This document shows, piece after piece, positions 28,106 through 38,873 of a stretch of 64,000 bases of DNA (position 1 is the first letter of the stretch; each line of letters opens with the position of its first letter). The notes beneath the pieces were generated by a model, which was not told where the DNA came from, ran no database searches, and worked only from the letters and a program-made list of their open reading frames with translations. The DNA is from Bacillota bacterium (GTDB taxonomy: Bacteria > Bacteroidota > Bacteroidia > Bacteroidales > Bacteroidaceae): the NCBI GenBank assembly GCA_023664625.1, contig JAMPFD010000001.1, positions 124,001-188,000 of the forward strand. Reading direction: 5' to 3'. Position numbers and translations under genes: made by a program.

Positions 28106-28282
28106 TTACTCAACAACGGTTACCAGATGGTGAACCTTACGAATCATGCCACGGAGAACAGGAGTATCCTCACGCTCTACAACCTGAGAGATTTTGTGAA
28201 GACCAAGGGCCTGCAGTGTGCGCTTCTGATCAATAGGAGCGCCGATTCTACTTTTAGTCTGTTTGATCTTTATTGTTGCCAT
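28106..28282 (-). CDS. rpmD: 50S ribosomal protein L30
   Basis: 58 codons from ATG 28282, beginning MATIKIKQTKSRIGAP and containing LGLHKISQVV and MIRKVHHLVTVVE, all typical of L30. It fills the gap between rpsE and rplO. Confidence 0.96.
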   Translation of the reverse strand: MATIKIKQTKSRIGAPIDQKRTLQALGLHKISQVVEREDTPVLRGMIRKVHHLVTVVE

Positions 28283-28293
28283 AATTATCCTCC

Positions 28294-28806
28294 TTATCCC
28301 TTAAATACTTTTTCCATACTGATACCACGCTCATTTGCGACTGTGCGTGCATCACGCATAAGGCTAAGAGCCTTGATTGTCGCCTTCACGAGGTTGTGAG
28401 GGTTAGAGCTGCCCTTGGACTTTGCAAGGACATCTGTCACACCTGCACTCTCGAGAACAGGGCGCATAGCACCACCGGCCACAAGACCTGTACCTGCTGC
28501 TGCCGGCTTCAGGAACACCTGGGCACCACCGAAGCGCACCTCTATCTCATGAGGAACAGTACCGTTGATTACCGGAACCTTTACAAGATTCTTCTTTGCA
28601 GCTTCTGTACCCTTTGTGATAGCAGCGGTAACTTCGCCGGCCTTACCGAGACCGCAGCCGATTGAGCCTTTACCGTCACCCACAACAACGATGGCAGCGA
28701 ATGTGAAGGTTCTACCACCTTTTGTTACCTTAGTAACACGGTTAATGGCTACGAGCTTGTCTTTGAGCTCAGACTCGCCACTTACTTTTACTTTATCAAT
28801 TGCCAT
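28294..28806 (-). CDS. rpsE: 30S ribosomal protein S5
   Basis: 170 aa: N-terminal dsRBD-like domain ([33 protein letters not shown]) and C-terminal S5 domain ([34 protein letters not shown]). Confidence 0.98.
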   Translation of the reverse strand: MAIDKVKVSGESELKDKLVAINRVTKVTKGGRTFTFAAIVVVGDGKGSIGCGLGKAGEVTAAITKGTEAAKKNLVKVPVINGTVPHEIEVRFGGAQVFLKPAAAGTGLVAGGAMRPVLESAGVTDVLAKSKGSSNPHNLVKATIKALSLMRDARTVANERGISMEKVFKG

Positions 28807-28815
28807 AATTGTTCA

Positions 28816-29160
28816 TTAGAAATTAAGTCCACCATTACGAGCTGCATCAGCGAGCTCTTTTACACGACCATGGTAAAGATATCCGTTACGGTCGAAAACT
28901 ACAGATGTGATACCTGCTGCCTTTGCCTTCTCAGCTACAAGAGCACCAACTTTTGCAGCCTGCTCCTTCTTAGGCATAGCCTCAAGACCGAGTGATGAAG
29001 CAGAAGCGAGAGTACAGCCGGTCAGGTCATTGATAACCTGTGCATAAATCTGCTTGTTGCTGCGGAATACGCTGAGACGAGGACGCTCTGCGGTACCGTT
29101 TACATTCTTGCGAATTCTATATTTGATTTTGATTCGTCTTTCTACTTTCTTTGTTGTCAT
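28816..29160 (-). CDS. rplR: 50S ribosomal protein L18
   Basis: 114 aa with the conserved [21 protein letters not shown] segment and the C-terminal [20 protein letters not shown]. It binds 5S rRNA. Confidence 0.98.
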   Translation of the reverse strand: MTTKKVERRIKIKYRIRKNVNGTAERPRLSVFRSNKQIYAQVINDLTGCTLASASSLGLEAMPKKEQAAKVGALVAEKAKAAGITSVVFDRNGYLYHGRVKELADAARNGGLNF

Positions 29161-29183
29161 AATCGTTAAGTTTTTAATGATTA

Positions 29184-29750
29184 TTACTTAGCCGAAGCAC
29201 TCTTACCAGACTTACGACGGATAACCTCACCCTGGAAGAGAATACCCTTACCCTTGTAAGGCTCTGGCTTACGGAATGAGCGAATCTTTGCGCAGATAAG
29301 GCCAAGGAGGGCCTTGTCGCAGCACTCGAGCATGAGAAGCGGGTTCTGGTTACGCTCAGACTTTGTCTCTACCTTCACCTCAGCAGGGAGCTGGAGGAAA
29401 ATCGGGTGAGTATAGCCGAGTGAGAACTCTATGAGGTTGCCCTGGTTGGACACACGGTAACCGACACCTACAAGTTCGAGAGTCTTCTTATATCCCTCGC
29501 TGACACCAACAACCATATTGTTGACAAGCGAACGGTACAGACCGTGGAAAGCATTACGCTGCTTGTAATTTACCGGGCTGGTCTCATCAACTTCGAATGT
29601 GATGGTTCCGTCCTCGACTTTAACGATTATGGATGAGTCAACTTTCTGTGACAATTCTCCCTTTGGGCCTTTGACAGTTACGAGACCGTCATTAAGAGTG
29701 ACAGTTACGCCGGCAGGGATAGCTATTGGCAATTTACCTATTCTTGACAT
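29184..29750 (-). CDS. rplF: 50S ribosomal protein L6
   Basis: 188 aa, starting [15 protein letters not shown], with two L6 repeats and the C-terminal signature [11 protein letters not shown]. Confidence 0.98.
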   Translation of the reverse strand: MSRIGKLPIAIPAGVTVTLNDGLVTVKGPKGELSQKVDSSIIVKVEDGTITFEVDETSPVNYKQRNAFHGLYRSLVNNMVVGVSEGYKKTLELVGVGYRVSNQGNLIEFSLGYTHPIFLQLPAEVKVETKSERNQNPLLMLECCDKALLGLICAKIRSFRKPEPYKGKGILFQGEVIRRKSGKSASAK

Positions 29751-29766
29751 TGCTGTTCCTCCTTAA

Positions 29767-30162
29767 TTAATAAACATAGCAAAGAACCTCGCCGCCTATT
29801 TTCAGCTCTGCAGCTTCTTTGTCTGTCATAACGCCCTTGGATGTGGACAGGATTGCAATACCCAGTCCGTTAATAACTCGTGGCATGTCTTTGTAACCAG
29901 TGTACTTACGGAGACCTGGAGTGGAGACACGCTTAAGGCACTTGATTGCATTTGCCTTAGTTGTTGGATTCCATTTCAAAGCGACCTTGATAGAACCCTG
30001 AGGACCGTCCTCTACGAACTTGTAGTTGAGGATGTAGCCCTTTTCGAAGAGAATCTTTGTGATCTCTTTCTTCAGATTTGACGCAGGCACTTCAACGACA
30101 CGATGATGAGCCATGATTGCGTTTCTGAGTCTTGTCAGATAATCTGCTATTGGATCTGTCAT
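29767..30162 (-). CDS. rpsH: 30S ribosomal protein S8
   Basis: 131 aa, starting MTDPIADYLTRLRNA and ending with the conserved GIAILSTSKGVMTDKEAAELKIGGEVLCYVY. In E. coli S8 represses the spc operon. The 190-bp gap before this gene contains duplicated hairpins. Confidence 0.98.
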   Translation of the reverse strand: MTDPIADYLTRLRNAIMAHHRVVEVPASNLKKEITKILFEKGYILNYKFVEDGPQGSIKVALKWNPTTKANAIKCLKRVSTPGLRKYTGYKDMPRVINGLGIAILSTSKGVMTDKEAAELKIGGEVLCYVY

Positions 30163-30171
30163 AATAAAAAA

Positions 30172-30250
30172 GTTTAATTAATCGGGACTACCCCGACAAT
30201 ATTAAAAAATAAAAGGTTTAATTGATCGGGACTTTCCCGACAATATTAAA
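30172..30250. repeat. Two direct 35-bp copies, each with a TCGGG/CCCGA hairpin, between rpsN and rpsH
   Basis: Copies at 30172-30206 and 30216-30250 differ at three positions. Both contain atcgggact..cccgac, forming a small stem, within AT-rich flanks. A further hairpin (ctccctc / gagggag) lies at about 30310-30329. The spacing of 191 bp between rpsN and rpsH is large for this operon. Confidence 0.7.
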
Positions 30251-30353
30251 TTAAGGAACTTTCCGGCAGCCTCTGTTATTTCCGCCGTCAAGTTTTATGA
30301 AATCCGCCCTCCCTCACTAAGGAGGGAGAGCTGTGACTTATCTGTGCAAACGA

Positions 30354-30656
30354 TTACCAGCTTGCTTTCTTCACGCCAGGAATGAGACCTGCAGAAGCCA
30401 TCTCACGGAACTGGATACGGGAAATGCCGAACTGGCGGAGGTAACCCTTTGGACGACCGGTGATTTTGCAACGGTTATGGAGTCGGATCGGGTTGGCGTT
30501 CTTTGGAATGCTCTGGAGCTTGCGTGCAGCTTCATATGCTTCAGCGAGATCATCGGTTGTAGCGATAATCTTTTTGAGAGCGGCACGTTTTTCAGCATAG
30601 CGAGCCACCAGGCGAGCACGCTTCACCTCGCGTGCCTTCATTGATTCTTTTGCCAT
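30354..30656 (-). CDS. rpsN: 30S ribosomal protein S14
   Basis: 100 aa, the long, zinc-independent form (as in E. coli), with [27 protein letters not shown] near the C-terminus. No CxxC pairs. Confidence 0.98.
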   Translation of the reverse strand: MAKESMKAREVKRARLVARYAEKRAALKKIIATTDDLAEAYEAARKLQSIPKNANPIRLHNRCKITGRPKGYLRQFGISRIQFREMASAGLIPGVKKASW

Positions 30657-30661
30657 ATCTC

Positions 30662-31216
30662 TTAATCGTTTTTAGCGTTCTTGAATGGGAGACCGAATGC
30701 TTTCAGGAGAGCGTATCCCTCTTCGTCAGTCTTTGCTGTAGTGACGAATGTGATGTTCATACCCTGAATGCGGTCAACATTATCAATATTAATTTCAGGG
30801 AAGATAATCTGCTCCTGAATACCCAGCGTATAGTTACCGCGGCCGTCGAACTTTGATTCGATACCCTTGAAGTCACGGATACGAGGGAGTGCGATGCGGA
30901 CGAGTTTCTCAAGGAATTCATACATACGCTCGCGACGGAGAGTTACCATAACGCCGATAGGCATCTTCTTACGGAGCTTGAAGTTCGCGATATCCTTCTT
31001 AGAATATGTAGCGACAGCCTTCTGTCCTGTAATGGTTGTTATCTCATTGATAGCCACCTCGATGATTTTCTTATCCTGAGTTGCGTCACCAAGTCCCTGG
31101 TTTACTACAATCTTTGTCAACCGAGGGATCTCCATTGACGAAGAGTAGTTGAACTGCTTCTGGAGTGCTGGAGCGATTGTCTCAGCATACACCTTCTTTA
31201 ACTGTGCTGTATCCAT
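30662..31216 (-). CDS. rplE: 50S ribosomal protein L5
   Basis: 184 aa with the L5 signature segment ([24 protein letters not shown]) and the conserved [26 protein letters not shown] region. Abuts rplX (1-bp overlap). Confidence 0.98.
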   Translation of the reverse strand: MDTAQLKKVYAETIAPALQKQFNYSSSMEIPRLTKIVVNQGLGDATQDKKIIEVAINEITTITGQKAVATYSKKDIANFKLRKKMPIGVMVTLRRERMYEFLEKLVRIALPRIRDFKGIESKFDGRGNYTLGIQEQIIFPEINIDNVDRIQGMNITFVTTAKTDEEGYALLKAFGLPFKNAKND

Positions 31217-31533
31217 TACTTGATTTCCTCCCCTGACTTTTTAGCGATGCGGATGACATTCTTGCCCTCATGCTTGATGGAGACACGTGTAGCCTTGCCG
31301 CTCTTCGGATCGATGAGACTCAGATTTGAGATATGAATAGGAGCTTCCTGCTCGACGATGCCACCCTGCGGGTTCTTGGCGCTTGGCTTCTGGCTCTTCT
31401 TTACCATGTTCACGCCCTCTACGAGTGCGCGCTGCTCTGCTACGAGAACCTTGAGGACCTTACCAGTCTTGCCCTTGTCCTTACCAGCGAGGACGATGAC
31501 TGTATCGTCTTTCTTTATATGTAACTTTGTCAT
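31216..31533 (-). CDS. rplX: 50S ribosomal protein L24
   Basis: 105 aa with the KOW motif ([21 protein letters not shown]) and the conserved [13 protein letters not shown]. Confidence 0.98.
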   Translation of the reverse strand: MTKLHIKKDDTVIVLAGKDKGKTGKVLKVLVAEQRALVEGVNMVKKSQKPSAKNPQGGIVEQEAPIHISNLSLIDPKSGKATRVSIKHEGKNVIRIAKKSGEEIK

Positions 31534-31553
31534 TTTTCTGTAACTTTTAATTA

Positions 31554-31919
31554 TTAAAGAACCTCAGGTGCCAGAGAAACGACCTTCATATTTACCGCAC
31601 GGAGCTCACGGGCTACAGGGCCGAAGATACGGCTGCCGCGAAGCTCACCGGCATTATTGAGCAGTACGCATGCGTTGTCATCAAAACGGATGTACGAGCC
31701 ATCTGCACGGCGAATCTCCTTCTTTGTGCGGACGATCAAAGCCTTAGATACTGCACCTTTCTTCAAATCACTTGATGGGATGACATTCTTGACAGCAACG
31801 ACGATAACGTCTCCCACGCTTGCGTAACGGCGCTTGGTACCACCAAGGACACGGATGCAGAGAGCCTCGCGTGCACCGCTGTTATCACATACTGTAAGTC
31901 TTGATTCTGCCTGTATCAT
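31554..31919 (-). CDS. rplN: 50S ribosomal protein L14
   Basis: 121 aa starting [27 protein letters not shown], with the typical C-terminal [13 protein letters not shown] segment. Two bp from rpsQ. Confidence 0.98.
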   Translation of the reverse strand: MIQAESRLTVCDNSGAREALCIRVLGGTKRRYASVGDVIVVAVKNVIPSSDLKKGAVSKALIVRTKKEIRRADGSYIRFDDNACVLLNNAGELRGSRIFGPVARELRAVNMKVVSLAPEVL

Positions 31920-31921
31920 AT

Positions 31922-32179
31922 TTACTTAGCTTTTTCAGTTATTGAAACTAATCTCCAGCGCTTTGTCTTGCTGAGAGGACGTGTCTCCATGATTAGCACT
32001 GTATCGCCCACATGAGCCTCATTGTTCTCATCGTGTGCATGGTATTTCTTTGTCTTCTGGACAAACTTACCATATATAGGATGCTTCTCCTTGAACTTAG
32101 CAGCCACTACGATGGACTTATCCATCTTGTCGCTGATAACAACACCCTGTCTTGTCTTTCTTAAATTTCTTGTTTCCAT
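31922..32179 (-). CDS. rpsQ: 30S ribosomal protein S17
   Basis: 85 aa OB-fold protein: [22 protein letters not shown] and the signature [20 protein letters not shown]. Confidence 0.98.
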   Translation of the reverse strand: METRNLRKTRQGVVISDKMDKSIVVAAKFKEKHPIYGKFVQKTKKYHAHDENNEAHVGDTVLIMETRPLSKTKRWRLVSITEKAK

Positions 32180-32191
32180 CTTGGATAATTG

Positions 32192-32386
32192 TTATTTGTT
32201 AAGTTCTCTTTGACGGAGTACTGTCTTCATACGTGCTATGTCACGACGAGCGCCCTTAATCTGAGATGGATTCTCGAGTGGAGTGATAGCGTGGTTGAGC
32301 TTCATCTGCTGAAGAGCAGCCTGTGCTGTCTCGAGTTTCTCGACCAAGTCCTTGGTCTCGAGTTCATTTACTTCTTTTATCTTCAT
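32192..32386 (-). CDS. rpmC: 50S ribosomal protein L29
   Basis: 64 aa helical hairpin protein, with ETKDLVEKLETAQAALQQMKLNHA and the C-terminal IKGARRDIARMKTVLRQRE. Confidence 0.97.
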   Translation of the reverse strand: MKIKEVNELETKDLVEKLETAQAALQQMKLNHAITPLENPSQIKGARRDIARMKTVLRQRELNK

Positions 32387-32388
32387 AA

Positions 32389-32817
32389 TTATGCGTTCTT
32401 GTCGTAGTCACGACGAATAATAAACTTACACTTAACTGGCAATTTCTGAGCACCGAGACGGAGTGCCTCCTTAGCTACTGCGAAAGGAACGCCCTCAACT
32501 TCGAAGAGGATACGTCCGGGAGTAACCGGAGCAACCCATCCTGCTACGTCACCCTTACCTTTACCCATTCGGACATCGGCAGGCTTACGTGTGATAGGCT
32601 TGTCAGGGAAGATACGGATCCACACCTGTCCTTCACGGTTCATATAACGGTTAATCGCCACACGGGCTGCCTCAATCTGGCGGCTGTCAATCCACTTAGG
32701 CTCAAGGGTCTTGATGCCGAACGAACCGAAAGCGAGCTGAGTGCCGCGGTGAGCGTTGCCCTTGTTACCACGACCGTCTTGCGGTCTTCTGTATTTTACT
32801 CTTTTTGGCTGTAACAT
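32389..32817 (-). CDS. rplP: 50S ribosomal protein L16
   Basis: 142 aa starting [13 protein letters not shown], with the conserved [28 protein letters not shown] and the [13 protein letters not shown] segment. Part of the peptidyl transferase-proximal region. Confidence 0.98.
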   Translation of the reverse strand: MLQPKRVKYRRPQDGRGNKGNAHRGTQLAFGSFGIKTLEPKWIDSRQIEAARVAINRYMNREGQVWIRIFPDKPITRKPADVRMGKGKGDVAGWVAPVTPGRILFEVEGVPFAVAKEALRLGAQKLPVKCKFIIRRDYDKNA

Positions 32818-32831
32818 GATAGACTCTACTT

Positions 32832-33563
32832 TTAACGGTTATTGTTTCTCTTACGGTTACCGCCTCTACCAGAGCGTGGACTGTTAGAACGGCCGTTGCT
32901 CTGCTTCTCCTGTGTAAAGTTTACGGTAACGTCTTTCTTGCCATAGACTTCCCCACGGCAAATCCAGACCTTGATACCGAGAATACCCACCTTGGTGAGA
33001 GCCTCTGCCTGACAGTAATCAATATCTGCGCGGAATGTGTGCAGCGGAGTACGTCCTTCCTTGAGCATCTCCTTGCGTGCCATTTCAGCACCGTTGAGAC
33101 GGCCGCAGATCTGGACTTTGATACCCTCGGCACCTGCGCGCATAGTATTGGCGATAGCCATCTTGATAGCGCGGCGGTAAGCTACTTTGCCCTCGATTTG
33201 GCGAGCGAGGTTGGTTGCTACGATTGTCGCGTCAAGGTCTGGCTTTTTCACCTCGAAGATATTTATCTGGATGTCCTTGTCATAAAGTTTCTTGAGTTCT
33301 TCCTTCAGTTTGTCGACATCCTGGCCACCCTTACCAATGACAATACCTGGACGGGCAGTGCAAATAGTGATGGTGACGAACTTCAATGTACGCTCGATGA
33401 TAATGCGAGACACGCTGGCCTTAGCGAGACGCTCGTTAAGGTACTTACGGATTTTCTGGTCCTCAACGAGGTTGTCTCCGAAGTTCTTGCCACCGAACCA
33501 ATTTGAGTCCCAACCACGGACGATGCCGAGGCGGTTAGCGATTGGATTAACTTTCTGTCCCAT
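32832..33563 (-). CDS. rpsC: 30S ribosomal protein S3
   Basis: 243 aa: KH domain type 2 ([16 protein letters not shown]) and the S3 C-terminal domain ([22 protein letters not shown]). The last 25 residues form an Arg/Gly/Asn-rich tail beyond the usual end. Confidence 0.98.
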   Translation of the reverse strand: MGQKVNPIANRLGIVRGWDSNWFGGKNFGDNLVEDQKIRKYLNERLAKASVSRIIIERTLKFVTITICTARPGIVIGKGGQDVDKLKEELKKLYDKDIQINIFEVKKPDLDATIVATNLARQIEGKVAYRRAIKMAIANTMRAGAEGIKVQICGRLNGAEMARKEMLKEGRTPLHTFRADIDYCQAEALTKVGILGIKVWICRGEVYGKKDVTVNFTQEKQSNGRSNSPRSGRGGNRKRNNNR

Positions 33564-33569
33564 ACTTAA

Positions 33570-33971
33570 TTAATTGTCATTAGTTTTTGCATCCACGAAC
33601 AGTGTCACGTGGTTAGAACGCTTGCGGATACGATAGCCGCGGCCCTGTGGTGCAGGACGCATGCGCTTCATTGTGACACCCTCATCAACGAAGACCTTGG
33701 AGATATAGAGTTCTCCCTCCTCAGCCTTACGATCATTCTTTATTTCCCAGTTAGCAATAGCGGAACGGAGAAGTTTCTCAACATCGGCAGATGCCGCCTT
33801 CTTGGAGAACCTCAGCACACCGAGCGCACGGTTTACCTCCATGCCACGGACCATATCTACGACGTAGCGCATCTTGCGTGGTGAGGAAGGGCAGCCGTTA
33901 AGCTTTGCGAAGTACAAATTTTTCTGGGCTTCTTTTCTTGCTTTAGCAGCGTTATGTTTTCTTGCTCCCAT
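33570..33971 (-). CDS. rplV: 50S ribosomal protein L22
   Basis: 133 aa. The conserved core is [26 protein letters not shown], with the tunnel-lining hairpin tip [20 protein letters not shown], the site of macrolide contact in this family. Confidence 0.98.
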   Translation of the reverse strand: MGARKHNAAKARKEAQKNLYFAKLNGCPSSPRKMRYVVDMVRGMEVNRALGVLRFSKKAASADVEKLLRSAIANWEIKNDRKAEEGELYISKVFVDEGVTMKRMRPAPQGRGYRIRKRSNHVTLFVDAKTNDN

Positions 33972-34005
33972 TTTATTTCTTATGGTTTTGAATTGTTACG
34001 CCTGC

Positions 34006-34272
34006 TTACTTACGGTTGCCTGCGTGTCCGCCGAAACGGCGTGTTGGCGCAAACTCACCAAGCTTGTGGCCTACCATATTCTCGGTGATGTAAACAGGGA
34101 TAAATTTGTTACCGTTATGAACAGCCACTGTATGACCCACGAAATCCGGTGAGATCATTGAGGCTCTGGCCCAAGTCTTTACAACATTTTTCTTGCCGCT
34201 CTCATTCATAGCGAGAATCTTCTTCTCAAGAGAAACGTTGATGTATGGACCTTTTTTTAATGAACGACTCAT
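34006..34272 (-). CDS. rpsS: 30S ribosomal protein S19
   Basis: 88 aa: [11 protein letters not shown] and the signature [37 protein letters not shown]. Confidence 0.98.
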   Translation of the reverse strand: MSRSLKKGPYINVSLEKKILAMNESGKKNVVKTWARASMISPDFVGHTVAVHNGNKFIPVYITENMVGHKLGEFAPTRRFGGHAGNRK

Positions 34273-34295
34273 AATTTACTCAGTTTGCTAATTAA

Positions 34296-35123
34296 TTACT
34301 TCTTGTTAGCTCTCTCAATGATGTACTTGTTAGAAAGCTTCTTAGGTGCGCGTGTCTTCAGACCCTTAGCGTAGAGACCCTTACGTGAACGTGGGTGACC
34401 ACCGGACTGACGACCCTCGCCACCACCCATCGGGTGATCAACAGGGTTCATGACAACACCACGGTTGTGAGGACGGCGGCCGAGCCAGCGTGAGCGGCCT
34501 GCCTTACCTGAGCGCTCGAGAGCGTGGTCGGAATTACCTACGGAACCTACTGTCGCCTTGCACGCAGAAAGAATCTGGCGTGTTTCTCCAGAAGGAAGCT
34601 TGATAACACAGTAACGGCCCTCACGGGATGTCAACTGAGCAAAGTTACCAGCCGAACGGACGAGCAGGGCACCCTGGCCAGGACGGAGCTCGATATTGTG
34701 AATCACTGTACCCACCGGTATGTTTGCCAGAGGGAGAGTGTTTCCAATCTCCGGAGCTGCTTCCGCGCCTGACATCAGAGTCGTGCCGACCTGAAGTCCG
34801 TTAGGAGCGATAATGTAACGTTTTTCACCATCAGCATAGTAGAGAAGTGCTATGCGAGCCGAACGGTTTGGATCGTACTCGATAGACTTTACCACTGCCG
34901 GAACACCATCTTTCTCTCGTTTGAAGTCGATGAGACGATACTTCCGCTTGTGACCGCCGCCCATATAGCGGACAGTCATCTTACCGGTGTTGTTTCGACC
35001 ACCGGTGCTACGCTTACCGTAAACGAGAGACTTCTCTGGCACGGATGCAGTAATATCCTCGAACGTGCCAATAACCTTGTGTCTTTGACCAGGAGTAACT
35101 GGTTTTAATTTACGTACTGCCAT
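34296..35123 (-). CDS. rplB: 50S ribosomal protein L2
   Basis: 275 aa with both RNA-binding domains and the catalytic-site-proximal segment [18 protein letters not shown] including the conserved His. Confidence 0.98.
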   Translation of the reverse strand: MAVRKLKPVTPGQRHKVIGTFEDITASVPEKSLVYGKRSTGGRNNTGKMTVRYMGGGHKRKYRLIDFKREKDGVPAVVKSIEYDPNRSARIALLYYADGEKRYIIAPNGLQVGTTLMSGAEAAPEIGNTLPLANIPVGTVIHNIELRPGQGALLVRSAGNFAQLTSREGRYCVIKLPSGETRQILSACKATVGSVGNSDHALERSGKAGRSRWLGRRPHNRGVVMNPVDHPMGGGEGRQSGGHPRSRKGLYAKGLKTRAPKKLSNKYIIERANKK

Positions 35124-35129
35124 TTTATT

Positions 35130-35489
35130 TTAGATATTGCTATAAAAATCAATAGACTCACCCTCTTTAAGAGTGACGATAGCCTTCTTGAATGCGTTCT
35201 TCTGTCCTCTTACGAGACCTGCGCGGGTGTAGCGTGTCGAGCGCTTTCCCGAATAACGCATTGTGTTCACATCCTCTACTGTAACATTGTACAGAGCCTC
35301 GACCTCTTTCTTTATCTCAAGCTTGTTAGCCTCAGGACGTACGATGAAGCCGAACTTGGGCTTAGCCGCCTTTGTCACTTCCTGTCCCCTGTTCTTACCT
35401 GTCTTCGGGGTGTAAGTGCGGTCCAGAGAAGTCTTTTCTGTAATCGCGGTCATCTTCTCAGTGACCAGTGGTTTAATAATGAATGCCAT
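35130..35489 (-). CDS. rplW: 50S ribosomal protein L23
   Basis: 119 aa. A conserved start (IIKPLVTEKMT) is followed by an insertion of about 25 residues (TYTPKTGKNRGQEVTKAAK) compared with the 100-residue E. coli protein; the core then resumes at FGFIVRPEANKLEIKKEVEALY. Confidence 0.97.
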   Translation of the reverse strand: MAFIIKPLVTEKMTAITEKTSLDRTYTPKTGKNRGQEVTKAAKPKFGFIVRPEANKLEIKKEVEALYNVTVEDVNTMRYSGKRSTRYTRAGLVRGQKNAFKKAIVTLKEGESIDFYSNI

Positions 35490-35503
35490 ATATAGTGTCT
35501 CCT

Positions 35504-36133
35504 TTACTTGTTCAAGATATTGTCGATTGTGGCGAATGAAGACTCTGCTATCACAAGCACGTCAGCGTTCAACACTCCATAAGCATGGATATTGGCAGCA
35601 GCCTGTACATTCATCTTCTGTACGTTGCGTGCAGAGAGATATACATTCTTGTTCTCAACAGGCAGAACGAAAAGAACTTTCTTTCCCTCTACGCCGAGGT
35701 TCTTTGCTATGTTCAGCATATCCTTTGTCTTAGGAGCCTCGAATGTGAAATCTTCCACAACAACGATTGCATTCTCCTGTGCCTTGTACGAGAGAGCACT
35801 CTTACGTGCAAGAATCTTGGTCTTAAGATTAAGTTTTGTACGGTAGTCGCGCGGACGTGGGCCGAACACACGTGCACCGCCAACAAGCACCGGTGAGTTG
35901 ATATCACCGCGGCGCGCGCCGCCGCCACCCTTCTGACGGCCGAGCTTACGTGTTGAGCCGGAGAGCTCCGAACGCTCCTTAGCCTTTGCCGTTCCCTGAC
36001 GCTGATTGCCGAGATACTGCTTAACATCGAGGTAAAGCACGTGATCGTTTGGCTCAATTCCGAAGATAGATTCGTTTAACGTAACCTTTCTTCCGGTCTC
36101 CTGACCTTTTATATCTAATACGTTAACTTCCAT
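35504..36133 (-). CDS. rplD: 50S ribosomal protein L4
   Basis: 209 aa with the basic extended loop [19 protein letters not shown] and the typical C-terminal fold. In enterobacteria L4 is also the repressor of the S10 operon. Overlaps rplC by one base. Confidence 0.98.
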   Translation of the reverse strand: MEVNVLDIKGQETGRKVTLNESIFGIEPNDHVLYLDVKQYLGNQRQGTAKAKERSELSGSTRKLGRQKGGGGARRGDINSPVLVGGARVFGPRPRDYRTKLNLKTKILARKSALSYKAQENAIVVVEDFTFEAPKTKDMLNIAKNLGVEGKKVLFVLPVENKNVYLSARNVQKMNVQAAANIHAYGVLNADVLVIAESSFATIDNILNK

Positions 36134-36747
36134 TATTTCTGAATTAAGACTGTTGAACCATTATAACCAGCAACAGAGCCCTTAACAACGATAAGGTTCT
36201 GCTCAGGTATCACTTTTAACACTTTAAGGTTCTGGGTTGTCACACGCTCGTTACCCATGTGTCCGCCCATTCGCATGCCCTTGAACACCTTTGCAGGATA
36301 AGAGCAGGCACCGATTGAACCCGGCTTGCGGAGACGGTCGTCCTGACCGTGGGTAGCCTGACCTACGCCGCCGAAACCATGACGCTTGACAACGCCCTGG
36401 AAGCCTTTACCCTTTGACGTGCCGACAACGTCAACATAAGACGCATCGTTAAACAGATCAACAGTGATTGTGTCTCCGAGATTGTAATCCTCTTCAAATT
36501 TGAACTCGGCCAAGTGCTTCTTCGGTGTTGTACCGGCCTTCTTGAAGACGCCCATCATCGGCTTGCTCGTACGAGATTCCTTAGCCTCCGCAAAACCGAG
36601 CTGAACAGCCTGATAGCCGTCCTTCTCGACAGTCTTCACCTGAGTAACAACACAAGGACCAGCTTCGATAACAGTGCACGGTACATTCTTACCGTCGGCA
36701 CTGAAAACGGATGTCATTCCGATTTTTCTTCCAATTAATCCTGGCAT
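36133..36747 (-). CDS. rplC: 50S ribosomal protein L3
   Basis: 204 aa beginning [15 protein letters not shown], with the conserved [15 protein letters not shown] and [15 protein letters not shown] segments. It is the first gene of the large ribosomal block and has its own promoter. rpsJ, normally its immediate upstream partner, is 17 kb away. Confidence 0.98.
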   Translation of the reverse strand: MPGLIGRKIGMTSVFSADGKNVPCTVIEAGPCVVTQVKTVEKDGYQAVQLGFAEAKESRTSKPMMGVFKKAGTTPKKHLAEFKFEEDYNLGDTITVDLFNDASYVDVVGTSKGKGFQGVVKRHGFGGVGQATHGQDDRLRKPGSIGACSYPAKVFKGMRMGGHMGNERVTTQNLKVLKVIPEQNLIVVKGSVAGYNGSTVLIQK

Positions 36748-36942
36748 TTCAATTTAAAATTTAATAATAATATGTGTATTTTTATTTGTTTTTTATGCTC
36801 AACTTTTCAGTCGTCTTTATGTCCAAGGCGTATATACACGCAGAAACAGAACCACCAAAAGAACTCACTCCCCCGAGTCCTAAGGCGTTCATTTCCAGTG
36901 TGTTGATAGCATAAGCCAGCGCAATTCACACCTTTTACGATG

Positions 36943-36974
36943 CAAAGATACGATTTTTTTTTCTTTCTTCCAAA
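36943..36974 (-). promoter_or_regulatory. Promoter of rplC and the S10/spc/alpha block
   Basis: - strand TTTG at 36971-36974, 20-nt spacer, TATCTTTG at 36943-36950: a full consensus match. The predicted leader is about 190 nt and contains a GCGTgTATATACGC hairpin (about 36828-36841), leaving room for autoregulation. Confidence 0.8.
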
Positions 36975-37449
36975 TATTTTTCAATATTTTTTCATGAGGC
37001 AGACAGTGCCCGAAAAGCTTGCGGAAAACATTATGGATGAGCATAATAAGTTTAACAAACGGCTTGCCCGGGCAACCGTATGCGAAACATGCCACAGTCA
37101 TTCCGCATAATTTGCCATAAGGCTTTCATTCATGAACAACATACAGACTGTCTTTACGTACATTTCCGGAAAATAGCATACAGAAATATTTCCACCCGGC
37201 GATTTTCCCTGCCCCTGCAGCTTAACGTGAGAGAAGTCAGGCGGAAGAATGGCAAAACACCTGTTTTTTTCTCCGGACGACATCGTGAGTTTTCTTATTT
37301 TTGCACACCCTTTCTTAGCGAAATATTGTTTTCAAATCTTATCTTTATATGTTTTTTCCTGTCATTTCCCATGATTTTACACGAAAGACATCATAAAATA
37401 CACTGCAAAACATTGCCACGTATCAGGCAAAAAGTTACCATTCACCCCT

Positions 37450-37488
37450 CGAAAGGTTACCGTTTGTGCTGCAAATGGTAACCTTTCG
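37450..37488. repeat. Long hairpin with GGTTACC/GGTAACC arms
   Basis: A 17-bp stem with one mismatch (CGAAAGGTTACCGTTTG / CAAATGGTAACCTTTCG) and a 5-nt loop. A related GGTAAC…GTTACC hairpin is at about 61548-61585; both lie near copies of the MITE-like element. Confidence 0.7.
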
Positions 37489-37782
37489 ACAGGCACGAAG
37501 ACACTCACGGCGCGCACAAACAGCATAGCGCACTGTCTATCAAGCACATAAGCTAAAACAAAAATTCAGGCAGTTTTTGAGCACGTGGGCTCAGAAAGTT
37601 TTGACTTCCGCAATTTTGCATGAATAAACAATGCCGGGTTTTCTTATTTTCCTCACTCTGCAAGTCCGTGACCGGCAGCTGACGGCTCTAATTTCCACGC
37701 CTATCCCGCCCATAAGTGACTTTTTGAAAATCATTTACAATGGACCACTCTCTTGCCGGAACTGATTTCAAAAAAAGTCACT

Positions 37783-38041
37783 TAAGTAACTGTCGGAAAT
37801 TTGTTTATACTAAAACCGCAGTTGTTTTTCAGGCGGTTAGTGTATGGAACCAAAGGAGCAATGCGGGCATTGTGACTGAGTGAAAAGCACCAACTGACAA
37901 AAAAAAGAACGTTTTCGTTAAGCCGGATGAGCAGAACGAAACTCGTTTCAGTTATGCCATGGCGAGAAAAGGTAGAATGAAATCCAACAAATCTTAGTGA
38001 GAAAACATTATATTATAAAGCAATTATCAATAGTTACTTAT
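37783..38041. repeat. MITE-like intergenic element, copy 1 (259 bp)
   Basis: Ends TAAGTAACTgTcGgAAaTT … AATTaTcAaTAGTTACTTA form imperfect terminal inverted repeats of about 19 bp. The interior contains ccgcagttgttttt, aatgcgggcattgtgactg, and one 78-bp unit (about 37909-37986). It lacks any coding capacity. Confidence 0.85.
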
Positions 38042-38050
38042 GACAAAAAA

Positions 38051-38080
38051 GTCCGCAGATGACGGAGCACCTGCGGACTT
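38051..38080. terminator. Bidirectional terminator after the PorT-like gene
   Basis: Stem agtccgcag / ctgcggact with A/T runs on both sides (aaaaaagt … actttttg), directly beside the right end of the repeat element. Confidence 0.8.
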
Positions 38081-38115
38081 TTTGCGGAATAAACATCAAG
38101 CCTTGCGGCTTTGTC

Positions 38116-38778
38116 TTAGAACTGATAGCCGACACTGAGCATGAAGTTCTTGTTCTTCACAGAGCCGTCCTCGCCCCTGCCCATGTCAACGAAACCGAAT
38201 TCATAAGCCACACCGACATAGTAGTGACGCCACAATGTCACACCTGCGCCGACCTGAAGCCCCATGTCGAATCTTTTGCAGCCCATGGTATCATCGTCAT
38301 CCTCACCTCCGAAGAAATCAATCTTCTCGTCACCGGCCTTTGCCGAGCCGCCGACACCGTAAGCGAAATACGGTCCGACATTGAACTGCAGCTGTGCAGC
38401 ATTGCTGAAATCGTAGCGGTATGAAGCAAGCACAGGGAGTTCAAGGTAAGCCGGACTAAGCTTAATTTCCTGATCGCTCTCGCCTATTTTCGCACCCTTT
38501 ACGGAATAATACAGTCCTGACTGGACATAGAGGCTCTTCATGAGAGGGAAGTCCACAGCCACACCTGCATGGAATCCAGTGTTGCCATTTGGAGAGAAGT
38601 TGCCTCCGTCATAAGAGAATGACATGCTCGCAAAGTTCACTCCGGCACGGATGCCGAAAGTAACCGCCTGGTCGCTTGACTCTGTAGAGAAGAAGGATGT
38701 GGAACTGCTGCTTGCACGCTGAGCAGAACCTGTAAGCGCAAAAGCTGCGCATACCAACGTGATAAAAAGCTTTTTCAT
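38116..38778 (-). CDS. PorT-family outer membrane beta-barrel protein
   Basis: 220 aa. A signal peptide (MKKLFITLVCAAFALTGSAQ) is followed by a beta-barrel pattern of alternating hydrophobic/aromatic strands (FGIRAGVNFASMSFSYDGG, YVQSGLYYSVKG, YYVGVAYEFGFVDMG) and a terminal Phe, typical of OMP_b-brl_2 proteins. An acidic loop (GGEDDDDTMG) is likely surface exposed. Function beyond an outer-membrane barrel is unknown. Confidence 0.85.
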   Translation of the reverse strand: MKKLFITLVCAAFALTGSAQRASSSSTSFFSTESSDQAVTFGIRAGVNFASMSFSYDGGNFSPNGNTGFHAGVAVDFPLMKSLYVQSGLYYSVKGAKIGESDQEIKLSPAYLELPVLASYRYDFSNAAQLQFNVGPYFAYGVGGSAKAGDEKIDFFGGEDDDDTMGCKRFDMGLQVGAGVTLWRHYYVGVAYEFGFVDMGRGEDGSVKNKNFMLSVGYQF

Positions 38779-38873
38779 TGTTGATTTTGTTTTTGGTGAA
38801 TAAATAGTATGAAATGATTATGAATATTGCCCGCAAGGTCGTGCATCCCACATATCCGCACACAGAAAGCCTG

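Larger units (their letters stand above)
36748..38115. other. Noncoding region: rplC leader and repeats
   Basis: 1.37 kb. It holds the rplC leader and promoter, a GGTAACC hairpin at 37450-37488, and a complete TAAGTAACT-ended repeat at 37783-38041, then a terminator. A frame on the + strand at about 37080-37481 has no recognisable product. Confidence 0.6.

Noticed and set aside
37080..37481. 133-aa frame on the + strand upstream of rplC
   Set aside because: No start context, domain or neighbour support; it crosses the rplC promoter flank and a hairpin repeat.
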